Shown here: positions 36,433 to 47,572 of the stretch, in pieces
Position numbering within the stretch: the first letter of the stretch is position 1
Layout of the letters: every line of letters begins with the position of its first letter
Notes under the pieces: generated by a model
What the model saw: the letters and a program-made list of their open reading frames with translations, nothing else
What the model was told of the DNA's origin: nothing
The model's database searches: none
Origin: Blastomyces gilchristii SLH14081
Lineage: Eukaryota > Ascomycota > Eurotiomycetes > Onygenales > Ajellomycetaceae
Assembly (NCBI RefSeq): GCF_000003855.2
Contig: NW_003101679.1
Span: 1,339,062 to 1,403,061 of the forward strand
Length of the DNA: 64,000 bases
Direction: 5' to 3'
Made by a program: the position numbers and the translations under genes

Positions 36433-38287
36433 TTACAATTTGCTCTTCCCACCAAACACCACCGCCTCCATCCATTTGCTAATGGCCTCATTACATTCCG
36501 TTGACGCTTGCCAGAGTGCCCAATGGCCCGCCGTAACCTCCGCCGTGGTGAGGTTAGGCAAGTACTTGCTCATGTTACGAGATAGAGCAGGGCGGAGGGC
36601 TTCATCTTGAGTTGCAAGGATAAACAGGACAGGGATGTCCAGCTTGCGGCCCAGAAGGCTAAGGTCATCCTTGTAGTTTTGCTCGCGTGTGCGGTACCAG
36701 TTTACTAGTTGATTCGTCAGGTTTAATTGTGAAGTTAACAAGGCAGAAAGTTTCAAAGCAGGTAGACTCACATGGACCGTGAACACCATTTCTTGCATAC
36801 TCATCGACGTAGTAGTTCAGCTCCTACCATAAGATTGTCAGTGAGACATTACTCTGTCAACTTTAACAAAAACAAAGATGTGTGCGCATAGGTTTACTGG
36901 ACGATGCCAAATATAAACAAGTTCAAGATAAGGTGGGAGGCGCATACCTCTTCACTTATCACCTTCGACCTCTGCAAGTGCTGGAACTTATCCAACAAAA
37001 CCCCGTTAAATACATCAAACCCGAACTCACCCGTGGGGGTCCTTCCCCCATATAACGATAGCAAAAATTGCCTTATATCCCTCTTACTCTTGATTTTCTT
37101 CTCTAGCTCCCCGCTGACGAACTGCAACTGATATCCGAAATAGGGGAGCCTTGTTTTGATGAGAGTCTCGAGGGGGATGTACTCTTTTGTTGGAGGGCTG
37201 TAAGGAGTGCAGACTGAAAAGAGGTGGGTAACAAACCCCGGATGGTATAGGGCAATGCGATATATGGCAGATCCGCCCCTGGACCTCAGCGTTAGACAGC
37301 TCTATAGAGACAGACCGCATAATGGATTGACGATGCGTGGAGCTGAACAGCTCCTTAATTAAAAGTCACAGCAGAGCTTTCGAAGACGGCATTTGATACC
37401 CATGGCGTGATCGAAATTTAAGGGAATCGTTACGTGTGTTGTACATACCAATCGTGCCCTCCAAGGACAATTTGAGAGGTGCCCAGCTGGCGTGCGAGCT
37501 CCTTCATATCATCTGCGCACTGCTTGAATCCATATCGCGCGGCCGATTCTTCCGAAAACTCTGGAGCTTCCTAGGTTTTAAAGACAAAAATTTGAGCCAT
37601 TTTCCAATTCCGCAATCAATTCCAGCACTGGGAAACCACGGCCTTTTCAGAGAATAAGGGAAACGTACCGTCCTTCCATATCCCATGCAGTCAGGAGCAA
37701 CAACTCGAAAGCCCAGCTTTGTCAAGGCAGGAATCTGGTACCGCCATCCCATCGATATATCGGGAAAGCCATGGATCTGGGAGGATTAGCACACGCTGCT
37801 TTCTGTTCTAAACTTGCTATTGAGCTATGGATATCAAAATAGACAAAAAAGCACCCGAGAAAGTGAACCAAAACAAGAGATAGGATTGGGAGATATTCGT
37901 ATCAAGGAGTTGCAAATGAAATGTGATTTCTACTCAAAATGGAACACTTGTTCAAGCTCATAGGCTATCGCATAAACTTCAAGAAGGGGTAGAACTAGCT
38001 TCCAGGAAGAGGGGAATTGGAACATACCAAGAAAACTGTAGCTTTGTACTTCCCCCCTTCGGGCAGACTCAAAAGATATCCTGTTCCCGAGTCAGATCAA
38101 GAGCGGGAAAAGGTAACGACACTGATGTGCAAAGACGTGGTTGGGAATCATCTCTGTCTCCTTGCCCTTCCCATCCGAACAAGGAGAGAGTCTCAGACTA
38201 AATATTCATACCGTAAGTTGTTCCATTTAACACTGCGGTGCAGTGCCGAATTCTTGAATCTCCGGTGACAGATATTTTGTCCGCCAT
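36433..38287 (-). CDS. Alpha/beta hydrolase, epoxide hydrolase-like
   Basis: Seven exons (38287-38212, 38080-38028, 37776-37669, 37570-37449, 37278-36948, 36823-36772, 36704-36433) give 337 aa, the usual length for soluble fungal epoxide hydrolases. The HGFPD oxyanion-hole motif follows the first strands (about residues 45-49). GHDWGG carries the nucleophilic Asp119, not the Ser of esterases. The cap-domain text is [16 protein letters not shown]. The catalytic His is in AGHWALWQ (about residue 308). [10 protein letters not shown] is the conserved loop before the nucleophile. The Asp nucleophile indicates hydrolysis through a covalent alkyl-enzyme ester, so epoxides, or less often haloalkanes, are expected substrates. 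It is cytosolic or peroxisomal, with no signal peptide. All six introns join in frame, so the gene seems intact despite the decayed neighbours to its right. Confidence 0.9.
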
Positions 38288-39540
38288 GGTGTAGGGAGGG
38301 TTCAAAATAATGGACAGGATTGAACCAGTAGCCGCGATTAAATTGGGTACTGGAATTTCTCTGCTAAACCTGTTCAATCCTATTGCTATTGCCAGCTCTC
38401 TGGATTACCTAGATTATATTATATGTATATGGAAACACTCAGCTTCACGGCGTCCCTGTCCTGATATATGGAGTAACTTACATGAAAGATGCCGAGGCTC
38501 GATCGCTAGAGGATGGGTTAGCCGGCGTGGAAACGCTAAATAATTCCAGGGTTCGTGGTTGGTTGGGTAACTAGATGACTGGCTTAAAATCAAACGGATT
38601 TTCTGTGCTTGAACTTGTCGATTCAAGGGATGCATATCAATTTTAATATACCGCGGAAGTATATCCAGCGCATCCGGCAGCATTTCTTTTTCAGCAAAGA
38701 TGCGACAGCAAATGTAAGCTGGTGAATCCTCACGCGTATCCCACGCTTTCCCCCAAAGGACCTCTTAGCAAAAGTAAGCTGCTACGATGACCTTTTGAGC
38801 CAGCGTGATTATCTTGCTCCTGCCGATACTCCAGAGGATACACCTCTTTTTGATCTTTATCGCCTTTACGAACACCTTGATCTCAATCGCACCATAGACA
38901 TACGCAACGAACTGGGAAGGTTCTGGTTCAATAGGTGGTCGGTCTCATCCATCGCTGACCCAAAAGATCATTCAGAGCGTGAGCTGTTCTAGCCGCTATC
39001 CCTGCGCTCATGGTAACCTCGTTCAATAAACGAGTAGAGATTGGGATACCTCGATCGGCTGATGCTATTATACTTCCTGAAGAGATGGAGATGTATCTGA
39101 ATGCGCCCAAGATATACGGAACGGTTCCTGAGTGCCCGAAGAAGGTTGAGCCGCTGGAAGAAGTGTTGAAGATGGCGAAGTGCTTGAATCATTTGAGGAC
39201 CCAAGAGCAGGTAGGGAACTGCAAGAAAAGAGTATTTTATGTTGGCAGCCACATATCCACTTCATATAAGCCTACTGAGAGAGCATTTTATATCTTGTAC
39301 GTGCGTGATATGTGCACAAATATGTATGTAATCTTTTTGATGAAACGAATTACGATGCTAGTTCTTTGATATATAAGAGATGGATAGCTACATCTATGTG
39401 AGTGATTTGCCTTTCAATGTTCGAAACCTCCTTGTGCGAACGAATGCTATACCGAAGGGCATTTGCATACATTTTCACTTCGACATAGAACTAGTGGTTT
39501 GTTCCTACAGTATGTGACTCTCTGACTAACTCAAGGGCCA
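38288..39540. other. Intergenic with one broken coding fragment
   Basis: 1.25 kb between the epoxide-hydrolase-like start and the metallophosphoesterase 3' end. It contains the protein-like fragment listed next. The remainder is AT-rich with nothing recognisable. Confidence 0.5.
38768..39210 (+). pseudogene. Frame-broken fragment of an unidentified protein
   Basis: The text from about 38770 reads LLAKVSCYDDLLSQRDYL and then LDLNRTIDIRNELGRFWFNRW, ending at ADPKDHSER. It hits a stop and continues in another frame from about 38990 as AVLAAIPALMVTSFNKRVE and further to EVLKMAKCLNHLRTQEQ near 39210. Both halves look like real protein, and the shift falls within about 20 nt (near 38978-38990). 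No intron of workable size explains it. I do not recognise the family. It is best read as the remains of a gene whose 5' end is lost. Confidence 0.4.
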
Positions 39541-40407
39541 TTACATCTCCAATACAACGGGCGTCTTCTGGTCTCTAATAATATTCGCTCCTGGCGCAAT
39601 AGCCGCATTGATCAATATCGTCTCCCGTGGCTGAGGAAGACCCAACAACATCCGAACCCATGCCACAGTCATCCAAAAGCTCATTCGAAATATTGCAGAC
39701 AGTCCGCTTCTATGGAGGTATATCTCATCTCGTGCGTTCTGCACTCGGTCGTGCACTAGCCTGTCCACTCCGTATCCATCATGGATATGCCCAAAAACAC
39801 TAAGCTGCGGCTTCACCCTCCTTAGCTCTCTCAACAAATACCCATCACCTGTTCTCTCAACATCGCAGTAAAGCAACGGCGGACCATGGAGTACCACTAT
39901 ATCAGCGTCATCAGGGATCCGGCCAGTCCAGACATCCCTGATGGGTGGATACTGAAAAGCCCAGACGCCGAATTCTGGCGTGTGAGGAGAACCGTAAACA
40001 TTCAGCTTCCTGCCGTGTGGGAAAGTCAAGGTAACAGAACGGTCCTGGAGGTAAATAATATGCATCCAATCTAGTGAGTCAAGTAGCGATTGCTTGGAAT
40101 GGGCCGGAGAAAGGCGAGAAGGAAATCGTCGGGCAAAATCTGGACCAAGCACGAGATCGTGGTTACCAACTATAACAAGGTTAAGTCACCAGCGTGGATG
40201 AGAAGGTCGCCATTTGGGAACCTCTAGTGTGGAGCTGTGTGTGTCTGAGATACAAACAACCCGAATCGGGCTGGCTACGGATAGCGGTGGCTGAGGCTGC
40301 CGAAGACGAAGGTGAGTTTCGTAGAGAAATTTACCCAATGTTCCGCAAGAGATTACAGGGGGAGTCGTCGTTTGGTTATAAGGGTACGGCAATAGGTGGC
40401 TGTTCAT
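39541..40407 (-). pseudogene. Calcineurin-like metallophosphoesterase, reading frame disrupted
   Basis: The family is clear: RVVCISDTHSS (first metal motif), then NGDLLIHAGDLT (second), VGNHDLVLGP (third), HGPPLLYCD and FGHIHDGYG (last metal ligands). The second motif, however, lies one base out of frame (an extra base in CCCAAATGG, about 40213-40218 on the plus strand). It is followed directly by the third, whereas relatives have roughly 20-25 residues between GDLT and GNHD. The frame of the first motif resumes at GNHD, but a TGA interrupts it. I found no GT-AG intron that keeps all motifs. The gene looks like an insertion plus a deletion of about 60-80 nt, so it is probably inactive, unless the assembly is wrong here. 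The remaining ~200 codons downstream are open. Confidence 0.75.
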
Positions 40408-41339
40408 TTTCGCTGAGTTAGGAAATGCCGGTGAACGGAGAGTCCAGGAAATGCAAATGACAGTTTTGGTGCAAAACCCTTTATGAATACGCCTGGGAAC
40501 GGCTCGTCCCCTCCACCGACATCTTGTCTAATAATAACTAATTGATCAGCCCACTCCATAAATTTGCCTATACAAGTCATTGATAGTTTCCAACACGGGG
40601 ATGGTAACTACTTTTTGACACATCTTTCCCCAGCATATGATGTCTGAAGGCTGGACGGGGGAATTGCCGTGCTATGAAACACCCTCGTGAGGGTATCCAA
40701 CAGCATCACATGGAAAGCATATTAGGATCGAATGTATAGAACACCCATGAATAATAATGTATGACAATTTAGAAATCAATCATTATTTCAAGCCCGTGAT
40801 TCAAGGAAAGAAAGAATGAAAGAAGTGGGCAAAGGGCAATCAAATAAATTCGCTCAACATTTCATTATCCCGCTCCCATGTTCTTGGTCTTTGATTTCCA
40901 TCACACCAGACAGATAGAGCTTACCCGACAAACCATTCGCAACTAATAAGATGCCCACAAACACATATATATGGTGGATATGAAATAGGTAGGAAGGGAA
41001 AAAAATAAAGGACGCTCACAAGCTGCACTGCGGGTCGAATGACTGGAAATGATAAGTAGGCGCGCCAAAAAAAAAGAAATGCAGGAAAAAGGTGACCGAT
41101 GGGAATAAGGGGGTGCAAGCGAGAAGGCGAAGTTGCTTGATCGATTTACAGGGTAACGTGGAAAGTTTGCCGGAAGGTGGAGTAAAGGAGAACGAACAGA
41201 GGGTATTGGGGTGGAAGGTGGTGTTGCTTGAACCTTTGGAGGACAAGTGTCGAAGAGGGGTGCTCCGTGGGGTATATATGACCAAAAATTGAGGAAATTG
41301 AACGCATATGCTGCCCGAGAAGGTTGAAGCAAATTTAGT
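40408..41339. other. Intergenic, upstream of MPE remnant and downstream of pinin-like gene
   Basis: 930 bp. The hydrophobic open frame on the minus strand at 40943-41620 overlaps the pinin-like gene in another frame and is regarded as a shadow. No feature is supported. Confidence 0.5.
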
Positions 41340-42630
41340 CTAATATATAACAGTATCCTCCTTGTCTTCCAGCATGACTTCTCCCGAATCATCTTCAGTT
41401 GACTTCTGATGGTGGCTAACGCTAGCAGTGGATGGGTGGTCGTTGTGAGTTTTAGTAGGGGATGAAGGTTCGTTAGTAGCATCAGAAACAGTAGGATGGT
41501 CAGAGGTAGTTGGGGCAGTAAGAGTAGGGATGTGTCTTGGAGATTCAGATTTAGTAGTTGTGGTTGGCTTAGGTTTATGGTCAAGTTCAGGAGGGTTGTT
41601 ATTACTATTATTGTCAGCACCCACCGTGTCGGATTTTAAATGTACTGTGTCCTGAGTATCAGAAAGCGTATTATTCCCTGGAAGCACGGCTGAGCTTATT
41701 GAATCTGTAACGGTTCTTTGGTTGTCACCTTGCTCCGGTACAGGATCGGAGGGCGATGGTGGATTTTTGGCTTCAAACTCCTCGACTTCCCTCGCGATGG
41801 CCGCTTTGCAATCTTCGATTTGCTGCTCAATCCTGGCTTCTTCCTCAGGTCGAAGTTCCCATGGCTTATAGTACTAATTATTAAAATGTTAGCCCACACT
41901 ACACAACGCGGCATGCGAAGTATCTCTTTTACGTACAAGAACTGGTTCAGTTGTTGTTTTGAGGAAATGAGCCATGGCTAGCTGGTTCGAGTGTCGGAGA
42001 CGCATCTAAAGAAAGCAAACGAAATTAATATATAGGAAAATTCAGCGCGAAGCGAACACACTGTAGGATAGCAGCAAATGCTAACATACCGACTGCGCAT
42101 CATAAGTTCTCTGTTGCTTCTTTCGCATCGCCAAGAGATCTTCTTGCTTCTTCCGTGTCAGTCTATTGTACTCTTCCTCCTGCATACGGAGTTTTGCCTG
42201 TTGTTTCTTCTCGATATCGGCGCGTCGTTTCTGTGCTGCTGTAGATGAGCTCTGTGAGAGTGTACCCAGCAGCGCGCCAAACAATCTTTGACCACGCTTG
42301 CGCTCCTCCGCTACGCCACTCTTCCGTCGGGCATCCCTCTGGTCTGTGGCATTACTGATGCTTTTAGATGTGGCTATCGGGGAGGATGTTTGGTTCTCCT
42401 TGGGTTCGAGATGTTCGTTGTCTGCGCTCAGCCGGCGACGTTTGCTCTCATTGTCGTCCGCTGGGGACTGGCGGCGCTTTGGCCTGCTATCTGAGCTTTC
42501 TTCCTGCTCGGGAAGTGCAACGGCCGATGTGATTGTCCTAGGACACAGAAAATATCATGTTAGTTTCGTGTGCTCAACCAGCTGGTCACTTGAACGCAAT
42601 GCCAAACGTAGGTTTGACTTACTCCTCCAT
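41340..42630 (-). CDS. Pinin/SDK/MemA-domain protein (splicing-associated)
   Basis: Four exons (42630-42623, 42537-42090, 42005-41937, 41873-41340) give 352 aa. The central region carries the pinin_SDK_MemA domain: RRKSGVAEERKRGQRLFGAL, EEEYNRLTRKKQEDLLAMRK, LKTTTEPVLYYKPWELRPEE and EARIEQQIEDCK. In animals and plants this domain marks Pinin, a nuclear-speckle and exon-junction-associated splicing factor. The N-terminus is Ser/Arg/Lys-rich with KRRQ-type nuclear signals, and the C-terminus is a long Thr/Ser/Asn-rich disordered tail. Only 8 coding bases (ATGGAGGA) lie in exon 1. It is divergent from Rds3 at 43266, another spliceosomal protein, across 635 bp. Function in fungi is inferred. Confidence 0.85.
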
Positions 42631-43265
42631 CGCTTGTAAAGGTGTGTTCGGGTATAATAAATCAAAGAATTAAGTGGATTAAGATAGAGAGACACCGCCG
42701 CTAAAAAGAAAGACCGATAGATCAGAGAGGAGTCTTTGTCCCGCGTCGGTCTAATCTGTCTTCTATGAACTAGATGATTCGCCGCAACGGAGTCTCAAGG
42801 AGGGAGCTATCCGTGGACGGGACGCGGGATGGGAAAGTTATTTAATTGGGTCTAGCGCAATACAGACCCTTGAATTACAAATTTCCTTCCGGAAACTGAC
42901 ATATTTCCAACTAGCAATGCCCAGTTCTCTACATATTTAAGAGCCAACGGGTGTTGTCCTCTTGTTAACTATAACTCAAGCCCAAGCTCTATACTAGCGA
43001 ATGAATATTTGCCTGACAGACTACCAAGCCCAAGCAAATAGTGGCGGCTTCTGTGCCAGACCCAGACAGTGTCCAGCAATCCGCGTCAATTCCACGCAAA
43101 ACTGAGTAACTTGACACGATCTCTTCCAAAATACTGCGAGGACACAAGAAGCGGTTGTTTCCTATAATCCATAGCACGAAGCCGTTCGTAATCGGGCACG
43201 CCCGCTACTTGAAGAACAAGCCGCAACCTCCCACATCCTGAACAGCCACAACCACCGCTACAACC
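42631..43265. promoter_or_regulatory. Shared promoter region of pinin-like and Rds3 genes
   Basis: 635 bp between two divergent start codons, with no coding signal. It must contain both promoters. No named element is claimed. The pairing of two spliceosome-linked genes makes coordinated control possible. Confidence 0.45.
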
Positions 43266-43598
43266 ATGTCCCGTCACCACCCCGATCTCGTAATGTGCCG
43301 CAAGCAAACCGGAATTGCCATCGGCCGTCTCTGCGATAAATGCGACGGTAAATGTCCGGTCTGCGACTCGTACGTGCGGCCCACTACCCTCGTACGCATC
43401 TGCGATGAATGTTCTTTCGGCAACTACCAGAACAAGTGCATCGTATGTGGCGGGGAGGGGATTAGTGACGCCTTCTACTGTTTCGAGTGTACTCGATTGG
43501 AGAAGGATCGCGATGGGTGCCCGAAGATTATCAACCTGGGTAGTTCGAGGACGGATTTGTTTTTCCAGCGGAAACAGCATCGGGCAGGGGTATCTTGA
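43266..43598 (+). CDS. rds3: SF3b subunit Rds3/PHF5A
   Basis: A single exon encodes 110 aa, matching the strict length of PHF5A/Rds3. The protein is almost invariant in eukaryotes: [57 protein letters not shown] and [18 protein letters not shown]. Its CxxC pairs form three zinc sites in a knotted fold. It is part of the SF3b complex of U2 snRNP, next to the pocket that holds the branch-point adenosine, so it acts in intron recognition in the nucleus. Unusually for this intron-rich window it has no intron. It is head to head with the pinin-like gene. Confidence 0.97.
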   Translation: MSRHHPDLVMCRKQTGIAIGRLCDKCDGKCPVCDSYVRPTTLVRICDECSFGNYQNKCIVCGGEGISDAFYCFECTRLEKDRDGCPKIINLGSSRTDLFFQRKQHRAGVS

Positions 43599-44024
43599 TG
43601 GGGCGTATCTGAGCTACGGGTTTTGGGTTTAATGGGAATGATGAAACCTGTCCTTTCTTGGGGAGAGCAGAGAGAGAGGTAGTGAGATATTGGAAAGGGG
43701 CAGAGAAAAGAAGAAGGCGTTCAATTATTTATGTTGACCGTTTATTGATTTTGATTCACGAATTTTAACGGGATATCGAGCTTGCGACGGCGTCCAGGCT
43801 ACGGGTTTTACAAATACCAAAAGGATCTTAGATTTCTAGAGGGTGCGGAACTGGCTACGATATATAGGGGGATACCGGAGAGCAATAATACGAAAAAGAC
43901 ATTCTGACAATAGCAATATCCGACGATTCTTGAAATTGGAACAGCACCCTGGACTCGTGATCAGACCAGCTTAGACCAATCCTGAGAAACGGGACCAATT
44001 CAAGGGCGGCAGACATCAAACCTT
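43599..44024. other. Convergent intergenic region (Rds3 and twinfilin)
   Basis: 426 bp between two 3' ends. No feature is recognised. Confidence 0.55.
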
Positions 44025-45404
44025 TCACCGGCCGGGTCTCTTGGGTCTTGCAAATGTTTGTCGAACCTCTTCCTTTCGTGGATTGACTTGTTCCGCAAGG
44101 CTTCCAGGTGTGATGTCTGTGGGTTCCGATGCCTCAACCTGAGAGAAAAACCCCGCGAAATTAGCGTTTGCACACGAAAGTAACGCCCTTCATTATTCTT
44201 CACATGGATCATAGGTACCTTATGCGCAACTTCTACACCCTGTAGAACAGCAAGCTTCACCACGTCATTCCGCGAGCTAGCGTGCAATAGGCGCTCCTTG
44301 ATTACGGAACCAGATGGGCAGGTGTATATGAAGATGACTGCTTTGGGGTCCGGATAGTAATAAAATGTGTACTGGGCCTTCGAGTCTGAAATCAGGTTTG
44401 ATATGGAATCAGGTTCGACATTCGACTCAGTGGAGATTAGAGTGAGAGTTTCGGTTGGCACGTCAATAGTCTGTATATTATAGCACAAAAGCAAATTAGA
44501 TTAGCATAATGGAATAGTCAGCACGCCATGTCTTGATTCCAAAAAGTGTGGCCACTTTACGACTCCCATGGCCATCGATTAGGAGGTCAGACAGTAGGAC
44601 AATAGGATAGGAAAACAACTCACCAACCGGATAACCGAACCACTTTCCCGCACCTGCTGGAATGCCTCTTTTACCCCATTCCCAATTCCAATATGCAGTT
44701 CACTCTCCCCGTTTCCATTCCCACGCCCAATGGTCCCTCCAATCCCCACATCCCTCCGGGTCATACTCCTCGCTTGCTCCTCCTGCCTCCTAACTTCATT
44801 CAATTCCCTCTCCTTCTTGCCCATCAAATCCTCCCTCCTACTCTCCGCTTCGTTATCATCCGCAGCTCCGCCTGTGGCCGCATTCCGATCCGCATCCCTC
44901 TCCTTCCAAACGGCAGCATCAAGAACCTCCTCCGCATCCGCGGCGAAGATCGTGCTGGCGAATTTCTCGCTGCCAAGCTCGCGGACGAGAGTTGCCCGTG
45001 TGCTTGCAAACAGGGTCTTTGAACGTACGGGCGATGTGGACGGGATATATGTGAGAGCTATGAGGGCGTTGGAGCCGGCGTTGCGGCGGAGGATGAGGTA
45101 GATGGGGGTTTTCGGTTGCGTGTGCGGGGCAAGGAGGGGTAGGGAGTTGCTGAATTTGGTATCATCGTCAGCGGAGGATAAGGGGAAAGCGATCGGTTCC
45201 AGAGGGGTGAGACGCTCGGAGGAGATTGTTGCGGGGAGACAAAAGTGAGAAGGCGTCGAGACGAAGGCATTGAATGCGTCGTGCAGCTCAGGGGACACTG
45301 GGGAGCGGCGCGGGGTGGTTGGCTTGTTAGCGTTTGGGGTTTCATTAAGGGGTGTAAATGGCGAAATCTAGAGGTGATGATATACCTGATATTCCAGACT
45401 GCAT
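44025..45404 (-). CDS. twf1: Twinfilin (actin monomer-binding, two ADF-H domains)
   Basis: Four exons (45404-45386, 45297-44624, 44470-44219, 44138-44025) give 352 aa. The start MQSGIS is followed by SPELHDAFNAFVS, the typical opening of the first ADF-homology domain (about residues 1-140). PIYLILRRNAGSNALIALTYIPS marks its core. The second ADF-H domain (about 165-310) includes SKAQYTFYYYPDPKAVIFIYTCPS and IKERLLHASSR. The short tail ends in FARPKRPGR, the conserved capping-protein/phosphoinositide binding tail of twinfilins. It sequesters ADP-actin monomers and caps barbed ends at cortical actin patches. The coding part of exon 1 is just 19 nt. The last exon is read in a frame that has no start codon of its own, and the exon sum confirms it. 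Confidence 0.93.
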
Positions 45405-46279
45405 GTTGTACTTCTCTTTCAGGATGTGAAAGCTGCCCTATAATTGTATGTACGTTTGTTGCAGAGAGGATGAAACGGGATGAACTTGCTTGTCGACTTG
45501 GGCGAGGTTAACCTGGCTTAGCCTCAGCTTCCAACTAACTTAGTTACTAGTTAGTTAACTAACTACCCCTCCTTCCTAGTTACCTACTACTTGCCAACAT
45601 CCATGTTGTCTAACCTACGGAGTAACTACATAGTAGTGTTTCAATCCAATTGTTTTTTCTATCTCGAAATCTATATCCTTTGCGATTAATTTTATTATTT
45701 TATTATCTGAGAGACATTATAAGAATTATGGTTTTGGCTGCGGAAATGCTGCTCCCCCCTTTATTTCAGTGATTGGTTGTCAATGGATTGGACTGGAAAC
45801 CTCAAGCATGGCTGAACCTCAAGAGAGGCGATAGCATTAAAATAACCTCTATATTCTTTCCCTATATACATTTGCCCAAGTGGCAATAAATAAACAATGC
45901 CAGAATTTATCGATACAGGAATAAAAATTGTTTAGCTCCAGAAAGAAAAGCAGAAAAATAAGAGATGAGGGTAGGGTAGAGGCAGGAAAACAATAATGGC
46001 GCTAATATCCACACAAAGAAATTGGATATCTATCTAAAGCAATACGCTGTAACTAGATGTTTGAGAGCCCAACAAAAAAGGAAAAGGAAACCCGGGAGGA
46101 AATCTTAAATGGAATCAACATGCAAGTTCCAAGGTTACACCTCTGTATAACCCATAGTTACCCGCAATGGAAAAGCGTAAGTAAGAGCCGCTGCCACAGT
46201 TTTTTGTTACTTCTAAATACAAGGTGATTCCCCTTGATACCCAGCGCAGACACTCAGGGACAAAAAGCCACGAGCTAAA
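45405..46279. other. Intergenic, twinfilin promoter and AcuL 3' side
   Basis: 875 bp. The left end has repeats of TTAGTTA/TAACTAACTA (about 45535-45565) and a TACGGAGTA motif at 45616. No coding signal is seen. Confidence 0.5.
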
Positions 46280-47572
46280 TCACTCAGTATACTTGTTGCC
46301 ACCCACAATCGACCACGGCGACCGCTCCAGGCGCTCCTTTATGAACTCATACACGGTAAACGTAACGGCCTGGCCAGGTGCAACACGCATGACACGAGGT
46401 GTGATACCCTTATAGAATGCTCTGGCGCCCTCCTGCTTGAACATCTCGCTCGAAATGGTCGTAATGCGTGAAAGAGCCGTTTGGCCGGGTTGAGCGGGAG
46501 TTCTTTGCAGCCGGGTTTTGATCGTATCAATGGGCGCGTTGGAGAAGGGGCCCATAGCTCCGGATATCAAACCAATAACCATGGTCTGGTAACTAGGAAG
46601 CTCCTTCTCGGAATATTGGGGCTGCCATTTTTGAAGGAGCGCCTTGAGTTCGGTATATGCAGTGAAGTTGACGGCTTGGTTGGTACCCTGTCGGAGAGCA
46701 GTGAGAGAAACACCGCGATATAGAGCGCCGAAACCCTCCTCCCGCACAACAGTGAGGAGAGCATGTGGCGCGCTGCGGTATTTGGGGGTGTCGAGAGGAT
46801 CAGCTAGGCTGTGCTGTTGCGCCTGGAGACGAATCTTGATCACTTCCATGGGCGTGACGACTGCGACGGCTTCTGTAACACCAGCCGCAAGACCAGCTAA
46901 AATTGGACATAAAATGTAAGTGATATTGAACTGAGAAAGGGATAAATAAACCCTTATCAAAGGTTTACTCCATCTAACGTACCAAGCATGTTAGCAGAAC
47001 CGGAAAGTTTCCCTGTTTCCTTATTACTGAGAGCCTGCTTGCACCACCCATATGATGTGAATCGAATGGCCATCTTCGGTACTATTCCACTCAAGACAGC
47101 ACCAAGACCCTTATATAAACCGAGAGCTGTCTCTCTCCTCACAATTTCCCGCCCAGTCGAAACGAACCCCCGAGGTTTTACCTGCACCACATACACCGTT
47201 AGCCTTAACGCCAGGATCGTAGTTTAAATGCCAGACAAGTTAGATGAGAGCTTACCCCTGGTGCCCGCGCTCTTTTTGACAGTTGCATTCGGACCTTAAC
47301 GGTATCTAGACCACAGGAAAATGAGCCCTTGTCCAACGCATACCTAAAATTCGAAGCCTTGATACAGGCAAAAAAAGGCAAAATTCCATACCTAGAGGAT
47401 GGCACACGAGTGCTTCCATCATTCCAGCAGTACCACCAGCTATATTCTCAGTCAGTCACAATGAAGCCCTAATCTGGCTTTCGGATGGAGGGTTATTGAA
47501 CGAACCAATTAAGTTGGTAGCCGCCGAGGCGGGCTTTTTCCCATTGGGACCATTTACATTCTTTGAAGACAT
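46280..47572 (-). CDS. acuL: Mitochondrial succinate/fumarate carrier (AcuL/Sfc1)
   Basis: Five exons (47572-47506, 47439-47392, 47305-47256, 47181-46983, 46896-46280) give 326 aa. Three solute-carrier repeats are visible through their signature starts: HPLDTVKVR, TPMEVIKIR and APIDTIKTR, each opening an odd-numbered membrane helix. AGGTAGMMEALVCHPLD, GLISGAMGPFSNAPID and RVAPGQAVTFTVYEF are characteristic of the succinate-fumarate branch (yeast Sfc1/Acr1, Aspergillus AcuL), not citrate carriers. It exchanges cytosolic succinate for mitochondrial fumarate in the inner membrane and is needed for growth on acetate and other C2 sources through the glyoxylate bypass. Expression is normally induced by acetate. 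The 3.2 kb upstream region is large enough for such control, but I cannot identify FacB or CreA sites with confidence. Confidence 0.92.

Noticed and set aside
24741..40407. Transporter, oxidoreductase, epoxide hydrolase and phosphoesterase as a secondary-metabolite cluster
   Set aside because: The genes are spread over 16 kb with a ribosomal protein and a RING-PHD gene between them. There is no polyketide, peptide or terpene synthase and no pathway regulator.
40943..41620. 225-aa hydrophobic minus-strand open frame
   Set aside because: It overlaps the pinin-like C-terminal exon in another frame. Its Leu/Thr/Ser-rich text reflects the repetitive Thr/Asn codons of that exon.
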